64,000 bases of DNA from Chromobacterium rhizoryzae (GCF_020544465.1 NZ_CP066126.1:5146001-5210000); one strand, 5' to 3'. Shown: positions 44,062 through 56,386, numbered from the stretch's first letter. The notes: a model not told the origin generated them from the letters alone. Translations and numbers: made by a program.

Positions 44062-46047
44062 TCACAGCAGCGCTTTGGTCTTGGCCACTACATTGTCGAC
44101 GGTGAAGCCGAAGGCCTGGAACAGCTGCGGGGCCGGGGCGGATTCGCCGAAGTGGTCGATGCCGACCACATCGCCGTCCAGGCCCACGTATTTGCGCCAG
44201 AAGTCCGGGTGGCCGGCTTCGATCGCCAGCCGCGGCAGGCCCGCCGGCAGCACGCTGTCGCGCCAGGCCTTGTCCTGGCGGTCGAACACATTGGTGCACG
44301 GCATGGACACCACGCGCACGGCGACGCCTTCCGCCGCCAGCGCCTCCTGCGCCTTCAGCGCCAGTTCCACTTCGGAACCGGTGGCGATCAGCACCGCGCG
44401 GGCGCCGGCGGCGTCGCGCAGCACATAGCCGCCCTTCTGGATGGCGGCCAGCTGCGCCGCGTCGCGGGCGACGAAGGGCAGGTTCTGGCGGCTCAGCACC
44501 ATGCTGCTCGGCGTGGTCTTCTGCTCGACGGCGTGCGCCCAGGCCGCCGCGGTTTCGGCGGTGTCGCACGGACGCCAGGTGTGGTGGTTGGGGATGTAGC
44601 GCAGCGTGGCCACTTGCTCCACCGGCTGGTGGGTGGGGCCGTCTTCGCCCAGGCCGATGGAATCGTGGGTGAACACGAAGATCGGATTGATCTTCATCAG
44701 CGAAGCCATGCGCAAGGCGTTGCGCGCGTATTCGCTGAACATCAGGAAGGTGCCGCCGTACGGACGCAGGCCGCCGTGCAGGGTCATGCCGTTCATGATG
44801 GCGGCCATGCCGAACTCGCGCACGCCGTAGCTGATGTAGTTGCCCTGGCCGTCGCGGTCAATCCACTTGGAGCCGGACCAGTTGGTCAGGTTGGAGCCGG
44901 TCAGGTCGGCGGAACCGCCGACGAATTCCGGCAGCGCCGGCGACAGCGCTTCCAGCGCGATCTGGCTGGCCTTGCGGGTGGCCACGGTCTGGGCGGCGTC
45001 GGCGATCTTGGCCAGCGCGGCGGCCTTGGTCTCTTCCCAGCCGGACGGCAATTCGCCGCTCATGCGGCGGCTGAATTCGGCGGCCAGTTCCGGGAAAGCG
45101 GCGCGGTAGGCGTCGAAGCGCTTGTTCCATTCGATCTCGGCCAGCGCGCCCTTGTCGCGCGCGCTCCACTCGGCGTAGATCTCGGCCGGGATCTCGAACG
45201 GCGCGTGCGGCCAGTTCAGGCCTTCGCGCGCGGCGGCGATTTCGGCCGCGCCCAGCGGCGCGCCGTGGCAATCGTGGCTGCCTTGCTTGGTGGGCGCGCC
45301 AAAACCGATGGTGGTCTTGCAGCAGATCAGCGTCGGACGCGCGCTTTCCTTTTGCGCGGTGGCGATGGCGGTGGCCACTTCCACCGGATCGTGGCCGTTG
45401 ACGTTCTTGATCACCTGCCAGCCGTAGGCTTCGAAGCGGGCCGGGGTGTCGTCGGTGAACCAGCCTTCCACATGACCGTCGATAGAAATGCCGTTGTCGT
45501 CCCAGAAGGCGATCAGCTTGTTGAGCCCCCAGGTGCCGGCCAGCGAGCACGCTTCGTGGCTGATGCCCTCCATCAGGCAGCCGTCGCCCAGGAAGGCGTA
45601 AGTGTGGTGGTCTACGATCTGATGGCCGTCGCGGTTGAACTGCGACGCCAGCATTTTCTCGGCCAGCGCCATGCCCACCGCGTTGGTGATGCCCTGGCCC
45701 AGCGGGCCGGTGGTGGTTTCAATGCCGGGAGCGTAGCCGTATTCGGGATGGCCGGGAGTCTTGGAGTGAAGCTGACGGAACTGCTTGAGGTCTTCGATGG
45801 AGAGGTCGTAACCGGTGAGGTGCAACAGGCTGTAGATCAACATGGAACCGTGACCGTTGGACAGCACGAAGCGGTCGCGGTCTGGCCAGTTGGGATTGGC
45901 CGGGTTGTGTTTCAGGTGATCGCGCCACAATACTTCCGCGATGTCTGCCATCCCCATCGGGGCGCCGGGGTGACCGGATTTGGCTTTTTCAACGGCATCC
46001 ATGGACAGGAAACGGATGGCGTTGGCAAGCTCGGTACGGGTGACCAT
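44062..46047 (-). CDS. tkt: Transketolase
   Basis: A 661-residue thiamine-diphosphate enzyme of the pentose phosphate pathway. Signatures: [66 protein letters not shown] (TPP motif), [15 protein letters not shown]. The full family length is present. It shuttles two-carbon units between sugar phosphates. First gene of the carbohydrate cluster on this strand. Confidence 0.97.
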   Translation of the reverse strand: MVTRTELANAIRFLSMDAVEKAKSGHPGAPMGMADIAEVLWRDHLKHNPANPNWPDRDRFVLSNGHGSMLIYSLLHLTGYDLSIEDLKQFRQLHSKTPGHPEYGYAPGIETTTGPLGQGITNAVGMALAEKMLASQFNRDGHQIVDHHTYAFLGDGCLMEGISHEACSLAGTWGLNKLIAFWDDNGISIDGHVEGWFTDDTPARFEAYGWQVIKNVNGHDPVEVATAIATAQKESARPTLICCKTTIGFGAPTKQGSHDCHGAPLGAAEIAAAREGLNWPHAPFEIPAEIYAEWSARDKGALAEIEWNKRFDAYRAAFPELAAEFSRRMSGELPSGWEETKAAALAKIADAAQTVATRKASQIALEALSPALPEFVGGSADLTGSNLTNWSGSKWIDRDGQGNYISYGVREFGMAAIMNGMTLHGGLRPYGGTFLMFSEYARNALRMASLMKINPIFVFTHDSIGLGEDGPTHQPVEQVATLRYIPNHHTWRPCDTAETAAAWAHAVEQKTTPSSMVLSRQNLPFVARDAAQLAAIQKGGYVLRDAAGARAVLIATGSEVELALKAQEALAAEGVAVRVVSMPCTNVFDRQDKAWRDSVLPAGLPRLAIEAGHPDFWRKYVGLDGDVVGIDHFGESAPAPQLFQAFGFTVDNVVAKTKALL

Positions 46048-46476
46048 TTCGGGAAAACCTCAAGACTTGTGTGGAAACCGGGACGACGGCCGCGCCATCC
46101 GAACATGCCTCCGGCATGGACCAACCGTCGCAAAATCATGGAATTATCGCCGATTTTCACCATTGGCGGCAACCGCCCCGCCGCGCGGAATACCGCTGCG
46201 GCATGAAGGGGCATGAAAAATAGCCGGATGCGGCCGTTTTGCAAGATAATGCCCAGGCCGGCATAAAATGCATTTTGAATCAAAAGCCTGCGAGCGACTC
46301 CGCGCCGGGTTCCGCCGATGACGAATGGGCAGAATGCGCGACGGACGCGCCGGCAGGGAAACCCGCGACGCAAATCGCTGTCAGTCTGGCTCTGTCTTTA
46401 GCCGCGAAAAAAACCGAACCGGCCGACGCGGCCAAGCGCCGCCGGCTCGATCGCCACAACCTTTTTGGAGATTTCG
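46048..46476. other. Divergent intergenic region, tkt / BPSS1780-type gene
   Basis: 429 bases without a supportable gene. A small hairpin (CATGCC-TCC-GGCATG near 46105) and a GGAG ribosome site at 46465-46470 before the rightward gene are the only features noted. Frames that run through it continue out of frame into the next gene and look like shadows. Confidence 0.35.
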
Positions 46477-47232
46477 ATGCAATCATTCGATGCCCTACCC
46501 GCTCCGCGCAAAGTCGCTTTCGGACGCGGCTGGCGCTGGATCGTGGAGGCCTTTTACATCGTCCGCCAGCAGCCGCTGACCTGGGTCCTGCTGGCGCTGG
46601 CCTATCTGGTGATCAATTTCATCGTCAACATGATCCCCTTGCTGGGCGGCCCGCTGTCCTTCTTCCTGGCGCCGGTGTTCGCCGCCGGCTTCATCCTGGC
46701 GGCGAAGAAATGCGAGCAGGGCTCGGAGCTGGAACTGGGCGATCTGTTCGCCGGCTTCAAGACCGCGCTGCGGCCGCTGATCAATGTGGGCATGCTCTAC
46801 CTGGCCATCCTGATCGTCATTGGCGTGGTGCTGGGCCTGTTGATGGGCGCGATGGGCGTGAGCGTGGCCAAGAGCGATCCCAACGCGATCCCGGTGATCG
46901 CCGGCCCCATCGCGCTGTTCGCCTTCATCGGCGGCGTGGCCATCTTCCTGGTCAGCCTGGCTTACTGGTTCGCGCCGGCGCTGGTGACGCTGAACCAGGC
47001 CGGCCCATGGCAAGCGATCCGCACCAGCTTGCAAGCCGGCCTCGCCAACTGGGGCGCGGTGCTGGTCAGCGGCCTGATGCTGGCGGTGCTGGCCTTCATC
47101 GCGATGATTCCGCTGGGTCTGGGCCTCTTGCTGTGGTTCCCGGTGCTGTACGTGACCGCCTACACCGGCTGGAAAGATATTTTCGGCCAATCCGCGGCGC
47201 CGGCGCGTCCGGACGAGCCGGTGGTGTTCTAA
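46477..47232 (+). CDS. BPSS1780-family multi-pass membrane protein
   Basis: A 251-residue inner-membrane protein with about six helices, starting MQSFDALPAPRKVAFGRGW. The pattern GRGWRWIVEAFYIVRQQPLT, then GAGF-like FAAGFILAAKKCEQG, LGDLFAGF and NWGAVLVSGL fits a betaproteobacterial membrane family of unknown function. GGAGATTTCG precedes the ATG. Ends in a strong shared terminator with hutH. Confidence 0.8.
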   Translation: MQSFDALPAPRKVAFGRGWRWIVEAFYIVRQQPLTWVLLALAYLVINFIVNMIPLLGGPLSFFLAPVFAAGFILAAKKCEQGSELELGDLFAGFKTALRPLINVGMLYLAILIVIGVVLGLLMGAMGVSVAKSDPNAIPVIAGPIALFAFIGGVAIFLVSLAYWFAPALVTLNQAGPWQAIRTSLQAGLANWGAVLVSGLMLAVLAFIAMIPLGLGLLLWFPVLYVTAYTGWKDIFGQSAAPARPDEPVVF

Positions 47233-47248
47233 AGCGCCGTTGAATAAG

Positions 47249-47278
47249 AAAAGCCCGCCGTCAGGCGGGCTTTTTTTT
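47249..47278. terminator. Bidirectional terminator, BPSS1780-type gene / hutH
   Basis: The stem AAAAGCCCGCC / GGCGGGCTTTT with loop GTCA is followed by eight T on the plus strand; A-rich on the other side. Confidence 0.9.
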
Positions 47279-47294
47279 GCGGCTGCGGCGGCGC

Positions 47295-48824
47295 TTACAG
47301 CGAGGGCAGCAGGCCGGCTTCGACGAAGCGGTTGTAAGAGCCGCTGGCCACCAACGCGGCGGCTTTCTCGATGTCCGGCGCGAAGTAGCGGTCCTTGTCG
47401 TAGAAGCTCACCTGTTCACGCAGCTCGGCCTTGGCCGCTTCCAGCTTGGCCGAGGTCTTGTGCGGCGCGCGGAAGTCCACGCCCTGGCAGGCCGCCAGCA
47501 ATTCCACCGCCAGGATGCCGGCGGTGTTGCCGGCCATGTCGCGCAGACGGCGGCCGGCGAAAGTGGCCATGGACACGTGGTCTTCCTGGTTGGCCGAGGT
47601 GGGCAGGCTGTCCACCGAGGCCGGGTGCGCCAGCGATTTGTTTTCCGAAGCCAGGGCCGCGCCGGTGACCTGGGCGATCATGAAGCCGGAGTTGACCCCG
47701 CCGTTATTGACCAGGAAGGGCGGCAGCTTGGACAGATTGCTGTCGATCAGCAGCGCCATCCGGCGCTCGGACAGCGAGCCGATTTCGGCCAGGGCCAAGG
47801 CCAGGTTGTCGGCGGCGAAGGCCACCGGCTCGGCGTGGAAATTGCCGCCGGACAGGATGTCGTTGTCGGCGGCGAACACCAGCGGGTTGTCGGACACCGA
47901 GTTGGCCTCCACCGTCAGCACCGCGGCGGCCTGGCGGATCTGGGTCAGGCAGGCGCCCATCACTTGCGGCTGGCAGCGCAGCGAATACGGGTCCTGCACC
48001 TTGCCGCAGTTCTCGTGCGAGCCCTCGATCTCGCTATGCTCCAGCAGATCGCGGTAGATGCGGGCGGCGTCGATCTGGCCGGCGTGGCCGCGCACCGCGT
48101 GGATGCGCTCGTCGAACGGGGTGCGGCTGCCCAGCGCGGCTTCCACCGACAGCGCGCCGGCCACCGAAGCCGAGGCGTACAGGTCTTCCGCGGCGAACAG
48201 GCCTTCCAGCGCGAAGGCGGTGGACGCCTGAGTGCCGTTCAGCAAGGCCAGGCCTTCCTTGGGCGCCAGGGTGATGGGTTCCAGGCCGGCGGAGCGCATC
48301 GCCACCGCGCCCGGCACGCGGGTGCCGTTGACGAAGGCTTCGCCCTCGCCGATCAGCACCGCGCTCATATGCGACAGCGGCGCCAGATCGCCGGACGCGC
48401 CCACCGAGCCCTTCTGCGGGATCACCGGATAGATGCGCTGGTTGAACAGGGTGATCAGCGCCTCGATCACCAGCCGGCGGATGCCGGAAAAACCGCGCGC
48501 CAGCGAGTTGATCTTCAAGGCCATCACCAGGCGCACCGTGGATTCTTCCATCGGCGCGCCGATGCCGGCGGCGTGCGACAGCACGATGGAGCGCTGCAAC
48601 AGCTCCAGCTCTTCCGGCGCGATGCGGGTATTGGCCAACAGGCCGAAACCGGTGTTGATGCCGTAGGCGGTGCGGCCTTCGGACAGCACCCGCGCCACGG
48701 TGGCGGCGGAGGCGTCGATGCCGGCGTGGCTGGACGGGTCCAGATGCAGTTGCAGATCGGTTTCACGTGAAACGCGGCGCAGCTCGGCCAGGCTGAGCGT
48801 GCCGGGAACGATGTTCAATACCAT
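47295..48824 (-). CDS. hutH: Histidine ammonia-lyase
   Basis: A 509-residue enzyme that deaminates L-histidine to urocanate. The internal A-S-G of [14 protein letters not shown] forms the MIO prosthetic group, and the Y-G-I-N-T-G-F-G loop is intact. The last gene of the hut block, 141 bases after the permease. Codons for V-S-R-E-T near the N-terminus contain a perfect 14-base ParB-site-like palindrome (48760-48773). Confidence 0.97.
   Translation of the reverse strand: MVLNIVPGTLSLAELRRVSRETDLQLHLDPSSHAGIDASAATVARVLSEGRTAYGINTGFGLLANTRIAPEELELLQRSIVLSHAAGIGAPMEESTVRLVMALKINSLARGFSGIRRLVIEALITLFNQRIYPVIPQKGSVGASGDLAPLSHMSAVLIGEGEAFVNGTRVPGAVAMRSAGLEPITLAPKEGLALLNGTQASTAFALEGLFAAEDLYASASVAGALSVEAALGSRTPFDERIHAVRGHAGQIDAARIYRDLLEHSEIEGSHENCGKVQDPYSLRCQPQVMGACLTQIRQAAAVLTVEANSVSDNPLVFAADNDILSGGNFHAEPVAFAADNLALALAEIGSLSERRMALLIDSNLSKLPPFLVNNGGVNSGFMIAQVTGAALASENKSLAHPASVDSLPTSANQEDHVSMATFAGRRLRDMAGNTAGILAVELLAACQGVDFRAPHKTSAKLEAAKAELREQVSFYDKDRYFAPDIEKAAALVASGSYNRFVEAGLLPSL
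48759..48774. other. ParB-site (parS)-like palindrome 4
   Basis: GGTTTCACGTGAAACG; perfect 14-base core at 48760-48773, inside hutH. Confidence 0.82.
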
Positions 48825-48965
48825 CTTGAGATTCTCCTTCTAAAGCGTTTGCAGCGCCGCTTGCCGCGGTGAGCGCTGGTCTTGTGTTATCGCGCCCTGC
48901 CGACAAGCGGCTTGAATGTTCCGGCGAGCCCGCGCCCGCCGGACAGAAAACCTTGCGCCGCGCCT

Positions 48966-50351
48966 TTAGGCGGCGTCGCGCCGAGCCTCCGCCTCCGCGC
49001 CGGGCGCCAGCACCCGGCTCCACAGGAAGTGGCCGGCCACCACCAGCGCCACCCAAGCGGCGCCCACCAGCAGCGCGGAGCGGGTATCCTCGAAGTAACC
49101 GAGCACGCCGATCACGAACAGCATGAACCCTATCGCCGCCAGCGGCGCGTACGGCCAGAACGGCACCGGGAATTTCAGCTCCGCCGCCTGCTCCTTGCTC
49201 ATCTGACGACGCATCGCCACCTGAGACAGCAGAATCATCAGCCATACCCACACCGTGGCGAAGGTAGCGATGGAGGCGATCAGCAGGAACACGTCCTTGG
49301 GCATCAGGTAGTTGAGCACCACGCCCAGCAGCAAGGCGGCGGCCATCACCAGCACCGTCATCCACGGCACGCCGTTGGCCGACAGCTTGGCGAAGCTTTG
49401 CGGCGCCTGGCCCTGACGCGCCATGCCGTACAACATGCGGCCGGCGCCGAAGATGTCGCTGTTGATCGCCGAAATCGCCGCCGAGATCACCACCGCGTTG
49501 AGAATATGGGCGGCGGCGGGAATGCCCAGGCTTTCGAAAATCTGCACGAAGGGGCTGCCCTGGCTGCCGATCTTCGGCCACGGGAAGATGGACATCAGCA
49601 CGGTCAGCGTCAGCACGTAGAACAACAGGATGCGCACCGGCACCGCGTTGATCGCACGCGGGATGGTGCGCTGCGGGTCCTGCGCCTCGCCGGCGGAAAT
49701 GCCGATGATCTCGATGCCGCCGAAGGCGAACATCACCACCGCCAGCGAAGCGATCACCCCGCCCCAGCCATTGGGCATGAAGCCTCCGTGCGACCATAAA
49801 TTATGCAGGCCGCTGGCCTCGGCGCTGCCGAAGCCGAACAGGATGATGGCCACGCCGCCTATGATCATCGCAATAATGGCCCCCACCTTGACGATGGACA
49901 GCCAGAACTCCATCTCGCCGAACACCTTGACGCTGCACAGGTTCAAGGCGCCGATGAAGAAGATGATGCTCAGCACCCAGACCCAGCGGTCCACTTCCGG
50001 AAACCACAAACTCATATAGATGCCGAAGGCGGTCACGTCGGCCAGGCAGACGATGATCATCTCGAAAGCGTAGGTCCAGCCGGTGATTACCCCGGCCAAG
50101 GGGCCCAGGTAGCTGGTGGCGTAATGGCCGAAGGAACCGGCCACCGGATTGTGCACCGCCATTTCGCCCAGCGCGCGCATCACCATGTAAACGGCGGCGC
50201 CGCCGATCAAATAGGCCAGCAATACCGCCGGACCGGCCATCTGTATCGCCGCCGCCGAACCGTAGAACAAGCCGGTGCCGATGGCCGACCCCAGCGCCAT
50301 GAAACGGATGTGACGGGCGGACAGGCCGCGCGTCAGTGTTTGTGTTTGCAT
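48966..50351 (-). CDS. hutT: Amino-acid permease, probable histidine transporter
   Basis: A 461-residue APC-superfamily permease with 12 predicted helices. It starts with [20 protein letters not shown], the family signature, and has [17 protein letters not shown] and [17 protein letters not shown]. It is placed between hutU and hutH, so histidine (or urocanate) is the likely substrate; homology alone would also allow proline (ProY type). AGGAGG precedes the ATG. Confidence 0.88.
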   Translation of the reverse strand: MQTQTLTRGLSARHIRFMALGSAIGTGLFYGSAAAIQMAGPAVLLAYLIGGAAVYMVMRALGEMAVHNPVAGSFGHYATSYLGPLAGVITGWTYAFEMIIVCLADVTAFGIYMSLWFPEVDRWVWVLSIIFFIGALNLCSVKVFGEMEFWLSIVKVGAIIAMIIGGVAIILFGFGSAEASGLHNLWSHGGFMPNGWGGVIASLAVVMFAFGGIEIIGISAGEAQDPQRTIPRAINAVPVRILLFYVLTLTVLMSIFPWPKIGSQGSPFVQIFESLGIPAAAHILNAVVISAAISAINSDIFGAGRMLYGMARQGQAPQSFAKLSANGVPWMTVLVMAAALLLGVVLNYLMPKDVFLLIASIATFATVWVWLMILLSQVAMRRQMSKEQAAELKFPVPFWPYAPLAAIGFMLFVIGVLGYFEDTRSALLVGAAWVALVVAGHFLWSRVLAPGAEAEARRDAA

Positions 50352-50718
50352 CTCTCTCCTCCTGGGCATGGCTGCGCTTGCCGACCGAACGCGGATGCGC
50401 CCGCTACGCCGCATCCCGCGGCCCGGCATGTTTCGTTGAGCAACCCAGCGCCGGCAAACTGTAGAGCCAGCGTGGGCGGATCACAAGACCAAGACGCGGA
50501 AAGAGCGGCCGGTCATGACGAAGCAATGCGGACTGCGGGCGCGAACGCGCCGGTGCGTCTCAGTGGACGGGCAAGAACAACATGACCGTTTTTTTCCTTT
50601 GCAAGACGATTGCCAGCCCCGCCGCTTATTTGTACAAGCTTGTCGTGCGGGACCGCGGATCCGGGCCCTCCCGGATGCCGCCAGCCGCCGCCGGCGTGAG
50701 CGCGGCGGCGTTCCTACA
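50352..50718. other. Intergenic region, hutT / element A copy 6
   Basis: About 365 bases without a supportable gene. It must hold any separate promoter for hutT-hutH, since a miniature element separates hutU from hutT. No HutC-type TTGTATATACAA site was seen here. Confidence 0.35.
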
Positions 50719-50872
50719 TTCAGAACAGGTTTACGATCTTGCGCGCTAGAGCGGGACAAGGCGTTGCGGCTGAAGACACGGAATGGTCATATGGCACATG
50801 AGCATTCTGAAACGGCTTTCAACGCCCTTTTCCATCTATCCTGCCAACGCGCAGCTGATCGTAAACAGGTTC

Positions 50873-50875
<3 letters not shown>
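50719..50875 (-). mobile_element. Miniature inverted-repeat element A, copy 6 (on the hutU stop)
   Basis: Ends GAACAGGTTTACGATCTTGC and GCTGATCGTAAACAGGTTC are inverted, with TCA at 50719-50721 and 50873-50875. The latter is the TGA stop of hutU on the minus strand. The element interrupts the hut gene set between hutU and hutT without damaging either frame. Confidence 0.88.
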
Positions 50876-52546
<1,671 letters not shown>

Positions 52547-52621
52547 CGGTATTCTCCTTTGTAGGCCCGCCGCCGGTTGTGGCCCGGCGGGCGGGGAATG
52601 ACGCTATCGCTATCAACGGGT

Positions 52622-53557
52622 TCAGGGCTGTTTCAGATGCCGGCCTATGCTCCACGCCAGCCGGGCGGCGGTTTTGGCGCCGTGGCTGTCGATGTCGAAG
52701 GCCGGGTTCAGTTCCACCAGGTCGGCGGCCGCCAATTTGCCGCTTTCGGCCAGACGCCGGACCAGGGCCTCGACCACGGGCAGCGCCACCCCCATGGCGG
52801 CGGGGGCGGAAACCGCCGGCATCACGCTGGCGGGCAATACATCCAGATCTATGGTCAGGTAGACGATGTCCACCTGATCGACGAAGGCCATCATCGCGCT
52901 GCGCACCGTGGACAAGGTGTCCAGCGTCATATCGCTGTCCAGCGTCCACTTGACGCCGAGCGCGCGGGCGCGGGCGAACAAGGCCTGGGTATTGGACGGC
53001 TCGGCCACGCCCAGGCACAGATAATGGAAGGGCCGGCCGGCCTGCGCGCAGTCGGCGGCGATCTGGGCGAACGGGGTGCCGGAGGTGGCTTCGGCCGCTT
53101 CGCGGATGTCGAAATGGGCGTCGAAATTGACGATGCCTATCACCTTGTCCGGATGCGCGGCCGCCAGTCCGCGCCAGGTGCCGTAGGCGGTTTCGTGGCC
53201 GCCGCCCAGCACCAGCGGAAAGTGGCCGTCGGCGCGCAGCCGGCGCACCTGTTCGCCCAAGCGCGCCTGCGCGGCGTCCAGGTCGCCGTCGGCGCAGGCC
53301 ACGTCGCCGGCGTCGCACAAGGGCAAGGCCTGATGCCAGGCCAGATTGGCCAGCGCCTTGCGGATCGCCGTCGGGCCGGCGGCGGCGCCGACGCGGCCCT
53401 GATTGCGGCGCACGCCCTCGTCGCAGGAGAAACCGACGATGCCGACGCCCGGCTCCAGCCCGGCGGCGTAGGGACGCGCCAGCTGATGCCAGCGCCGCGC
53501 CAGATCGCCCTCGCCGGCGTCGACCCGGCCGCTCCAAACACTCATGTCCACGCTCAT
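52622..53557 (-). CDS. hutG: Formimidoylglutamase
   Basis: A 311-residue arginase-fold manganese enzyme that splits N-formimidoyl-L-glutamate to glutamate and formamide. All metal motifs are intact: L-G-G-G-H-E-T, N-F-D-A-H-F-D, T-I-D-L-D-V-L-P. It starts three bases after the hutI stop, so the two are in one operon. Together with hutI, hutU and hutH it completes the four-step route without formylglutamate. Confidence 0.94.
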   Translation of the reverse strand: MSVDMSVWSGRVDAGEGDLARRWHQLARPYAAGLEPGVGIVGFSCDEGVRRNQGRVGAAAGPTAIRKALANLAWHQALPLCDAGDVACADGDLDAAQARLGEQVRRLRADGHFPLVLGGGHETAYGTWRGLAAAHPDKVIGIVNFDAHFDIREAAEATSGTPFAQIAADCAQAGRPFHYLCLGVAEPSNTQALFARARALGVKWTLDSDMTLDTLSTVRSAMMAFVDQVDIVYLTIDLDVLPASVMPAVSAPAAMGVALPVVEALVRRLAESGKLAAADLVELNPAFDIDSHGAKTAARLAWSIGRHLKQP

Positions 53558-53560
53558 GCT

Positions 53561-54808
53561 TCAACAGCCTTTCATATGCTGCGCCACGCCGCGGAACACG
53601 CGCTGACGCAAAGGATTGTCGCCCAGGCCGTAAACGATCTCGGCCGGCGAATCGATGTCCCACACCAGCAAGTCGGCAACATGGCCGGCGGCCAGCCGGC
53701 CGTGGCTGGCGCCGCGGCCCAGGGCTTGCGCCGCGTGGCGGGTGACGCCGGCCAGCGCCTCTTCCGGCGTCAGACCGAACAGCACGCAGGCCTGGTTCAT
53801 CGCCAGCCGGATGGAGGCGAACGGACTGGTGCCGGGGTTGAGATCGGTGGACACCGCCATCGGCACGCCGGCGGCGCGCAGCAGGTCCACCGGCGGCTTT
53901 TGGGTTTCGCGCAGGAAGTAGAACGCGCCCGGCAGCAGCACCGCCACGGTGCCGGCGGCCTTCAGCGCGGCCACGCCGGCGGCGTCCAGGTATTCGACGT
54001 GATCGGCGGACCAGCCGCCGAACTCGGCCACCAGTTCGGCGCCGTGCAGATTGGACAACTGCTCGACATGGCCCTTGACCTTGAGGCCGTGCGCGCGCGC
54101 CGCTTCGAACACGCGGCGGGTCTGCGCCGGGCTGAAGCCCACGCTCTCGCAGAAAGCGTCCACCGCCTCGGCCAGGCCGGCGCGCGCGGCGGCCGGCAGG
54201 ATGTCGTCCACGATGTGGTCGACGTAGGCGTCGGGCCGGCCGGCGTACTCAGGCGGCAGCGCGTGGGCGGCCAGCAAGGTGGCGGACACTTCCACCGGCA
54301 GCTCGTCCCGCAGGCGCCGCGCCGCGCGCAGTTGCTTGAGTTCGTCCTCCAGGCTCAGGCCGTAGCCGGACTTGATCTCCACCGTGGTCACGCCCTCGGC
54401 CATCAAGGCTCGCAAGCGCGGCTTGGCGGCGGCGGCCAGGCCGGCTTCGTCCAGCGCCCGGGTGGCGCGCACGGTGGAGACGATGCCGCCGCCCTCGGCG
54501 GCGATCTGCTGATAAGGCACGCCGTTGAGGCGCTTTTCCCATTCGGCGGCGCGGTTGCCGCCGTAAACCAGGTGAGTGTGGCAATCGATGAAGCCGGGCG
54601 TGATCCAGGCGCCCTTGGCGTCGATCACCGCGCCGTCGAAGCCGGCGGGGTCCACGTCCGCGGCCGCCGGCAGCGCGACGATGCGGCCGGCTTCCAGCAA
54701 TAGCGCGTGGCCGTCCAGCGCGCCGTAAGGCGCCGGGCGGCTAGGGTCCATGGTCGCCAGCCTGGCGTTGATCCACAGGCTGCGGCGATCCGTTTCGGCT
54801 TGACTCAT
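53561..54808 (-). CDS. hutI: Imidazolonepropionase
   Basis: A 415-residue amidohydrolase. D-C-H-T-H-L-V-Y-G-G provides metal ligands, with RALMAEGVTTVEIKSGYGL and STDLNPGTSP downstream. It opens the imidazolone ring to N-formimidoyl-glutamate. The ATG at 54808 lies 22 bases from a palindrome TTGTATATACAA, so it heads a HutC-controlled transcript. Confidence 0.96.
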   Translation of the reverse strand: MSQAETDRRSLWINARLATMDPSRPAPYGALDGHALLLEAGRIVALPAAADVDPAGFDGAVIDAKGAWITPGFIDCHTHLVYGGNRAAEWEKRLNGVPYQQIAAEGGGIVSTVRATRALDEAGLAAAAKPRLRALMAEGVTTVEIKSGYGLSLEDELKQLRAARRLRDELPVEVSATLLAAHALPPEYAGRPDAYVDHIVDDILPAAARAGLAEAVDAFCESVGFSPAQTRRVFEAARAHGLKVKGHVEQLSNLHGAELVAEFGGWSADHVEYLDAAGVAALKAAGTVAVLLPGAFYFLRETQKPPVDLLRAAGVPMAVSTDLNPGTSPFASIRLAMNQACVLFGLTPEEALAGVTRHAAQALGRGASHGRLAAGHVADLLVWDIDSPAEIVYGLGDNPLRQRVFRGVAQHMKGC

Positions 54809-54829
54809 GGTGGGCTCGCTGCGGGTTAT

Positions 54830-54841
54830 TTGTATATACAA
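54830..54841. promoter_or_regulatory. HutC-type operator 1, at the hutI promoter
   Basis: A perfect 12-bp palindrome TTGTATATACAA 22 bases upstream of the hutI start. It overlaps the expected -10/+1 region of a promoter whose -35 is TTGACA on the minus strand (54862-54867), so a bound repressor would block it. Matches the known TGTATATACA-like HutC consensus. Confidence 0.82.
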
Positions 54842-54948
54842 TTAATCCTATCCAAACAGCCTGTCAAGTTTGAAGCGGTGATTTTTGTAAACAGGCCGAA
54901 TTGGCAGATTTTACTTATAGTCCAATCACTTGATGTTGCATGGCAACA

Positions 54949-54971
54949 AAAAAGCCGCCCGGCGGCGGCTT
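54949..54971 (-). terminator. Terminator of hutC
   Basis: The stem AAGCCGCC / GGCGGCTT is followed on the minus strand by TTTTTTGTTGCC. It isolates hutC from hutI. Confidence 0.85.
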
Positions 54972-54998
54972 GAGGCGACTGGAAAATTCAGCCTCTAT

Positions 54999-55010
54999 TT
55001 GTATATACAA
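54999..55010. promoter_or_regulatory. HutC-type operator 2, just downstream of hutC
   Basis: A second identical TTGTATATACAA, 52 bases past the hutC stop and 158 bases upstream (centre to centre about 169) of operator 1. The spacing could allow looping between two bound repressors. Confidence 0.75.
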
Positions 55011-55062
55011 TATTGCGCTCGAACAAGCGCGGCAAGCTGCGGCGCAGCATCCCCGCCGCCGC

Positions 55063-55779
55063 TCAGCGCTTGACCCGGGTTTGCGAACGCAATTTGTAGC
55101 GCGAGCCCGGATGCGTCAGCCGCGCGAAGCTGACCAGCTTCTTGTGCGACCAAGTGCGGCGCAAAACCAACAGGCAGGGCTCCTGCGCCCTCATGTCCAG
55201 CATCGCCTGCTCGGCCGCGCTGGGCAGCACCGCCTCCACGCTGTGCTCGATGTCGGTCAGCGGGCAGTTCTTCATCAGGTAGTCGTTGGGCGTGCGGCTG
55301 CTGAAGTCCTGCTCCAGATAATCCGGCGCGAAAGCGGGATTGACGTAGCGGTCTTCCAGCTGGATGGCCACATCGTCCTCGCGGTGGACGATGAGCGAGC
55401 GGAACACCGTGCTGCCCTCCTTCACGCCCAGGCGCAGCGCCACGTCTTCGGTAGCCTGCACGGCCTTGAGTTCGTAGACGTCGGCGCTGTGGCGATGGCC
55501 GCGCGCCTCGATTTCTTCGGAGATGTTGTTGATGTCCAGCAGCGGTGACTCCGCCTTGCGCTCCGCCACATACGTGCCGTCGCCGGCGAAGCGCAGCAGG
55601 ATGCCGGCCTCGGCCAGATCCCGCACCGCCTTGTTGACGGTCATGCGCGATACCTGGAACTGACGCGCCAACTCCAGCTCGGGCGGAATCTTGCCGCCTG
55701 GCAGAAACTGGCGGGAACGAATGCCTTCAAGGATGTATTCCTTGATGCGCAGATAACGCGGTTGTGCTGTGGATGACAC
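55063..55779 (-). CDS. hutC: Histidine-utilisation repressor, GntR/HutC family
   Basis: A 238-residue regulator. An N-terminal GntR winged helix (PPELELARQFQVSRMTVNKA, then VRDLAEAGIL) is followed by a C-terminal UTRA ligand domain (about 90-235) that binds urocanate in relatives. I chose the GTG at 55779, giving (M)SSTAQPRYLRIKEYIL, because it reproduces the usual HutC start; an ATG at 55875 would add an unmatched extension. Two palindromic operators lie between it and hutI. Confidence 0.9.
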   Translation of the reverse strand: MSSTAQPRYLRIKEYILEGIRSRQFLPGGKIPPELELARQFQVSRMTVNKAVRDLAEAGILLRFAGDGTYVAERKAESPLLDINNISEEIEARGHRHSADVYELKAVQATEDVALRLGVKEGSTVFRSLIVHREDDVAIQLEDRYVNPAFAPDYLEQDFSSRTPNDYLMKNCPLTDIEHSVEAVLPSAAEQAMLDMRAQEPCLLVLRRTWSHKKLVSFARLTHPGSRYKLRSQTRVKR

Positions 55780-55934
55780 CTTGGGAACCCAGACATTAAC
55801 GGTTGGCAAAAGGATTGTAGCCCAAGGCGGCGCGCAAGCCCCTGATCCAGCGCAGACAAAACCGGCCGCGGGCATTGCCGCCGCCGCTTGTCTGCGCCAA
55901 GATGGAAGCCCGTCGCCCGTTTGCGAGGCCTGAC

Positions 55935-56351
55935 ATGACGCTTGAGCAATGGTTGCAAGAGTATGATCTCAGTCACCGCCATCCCGTCAATATCCGCATT
56001 CATAAAATCTGCGTGCCCGCCATCGTGTTCGCGCTCTTGGGCCTGCTCTCCAGCGTGCCCTCGCCGCTGAACCTCGCCTGGCTGGCGGCGGCGGCCGGCC
56101 TGGCCTTCTATTGGCGGCTGGGCCGCGCGCCCGCGCTGGCGATGGCGGCGATGTGCCTGCCCATGCTCTTGCTTCTGGAGGCGGCGTCCCGCGCCGGCCT
56201 GCCGCTGGCGCTGCTCTCTCTGGGGCTGTTCGTCGTCGCCTGGATCGGCCAGTTCGTCGGCCACGCGATCGAGGGCAAAAAGCCCTCCTTTCTGCGCGAT
56301 CTGCAATTCCTGCTGATCGGCCCGCTGTGGACGCTGCGCCGCTGGCTGTAG
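55935..56351 (+). CDS. DUF962/Mpo1-like membrane protein
   Basis: A 138-residue protein with about four helices. Signatures W-L-Q-E-Y, S-H-R-H-P-V-N-I-R-I-H-K-I-C and Q-F-V-G-H-A-I-E-G-K-K-P-S-F match the Mpo1/YGL010w family. Yeast Mpo1 is an iron-dependent dioxygenase that removes a carbon from 2-hydroxy fatty acids; the conserved His residues (H-R-H-P, G-H) are kept here. GAGG precedes the ATG at 55935. Divergent from hutC. Confidence 0.85.
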   Translation: MTLEQWLQEYDLSHRHPVNIRIHKICVPAIVFALLGLLSSVPSPLNLAWLAAAAGLAFYWRLGRAPALAMAAMCLPMLLLLEAASRAGLPLALLSLGLFVVAWIGQFVGHAIEGKKPSFLRDLQFLLIGPLWTLRRWL

Positions 56352-56386
56352 CGCGCTATCATCGGTTTTTTGCCCGGAAGCTCCGT

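Noticed and set aside
43909..46206. 765-codon rightward frame opposite tkt
   Set aside because: Antisense shadow with no domain pattern; transketolase is complete on the other strand.
52577..54703. 708-codon rightward frame opposite hutG and hutI
   Set aside because: Antisense shadow spanning two genes; low-complexity composition and no motif.
55780..55875. N-terminal extension of HutC from the ATG at 55875
   Set aside because: The extra 32 residues do not resemble GntR-family starts; the GTG at 55779 gives the standard beginning.
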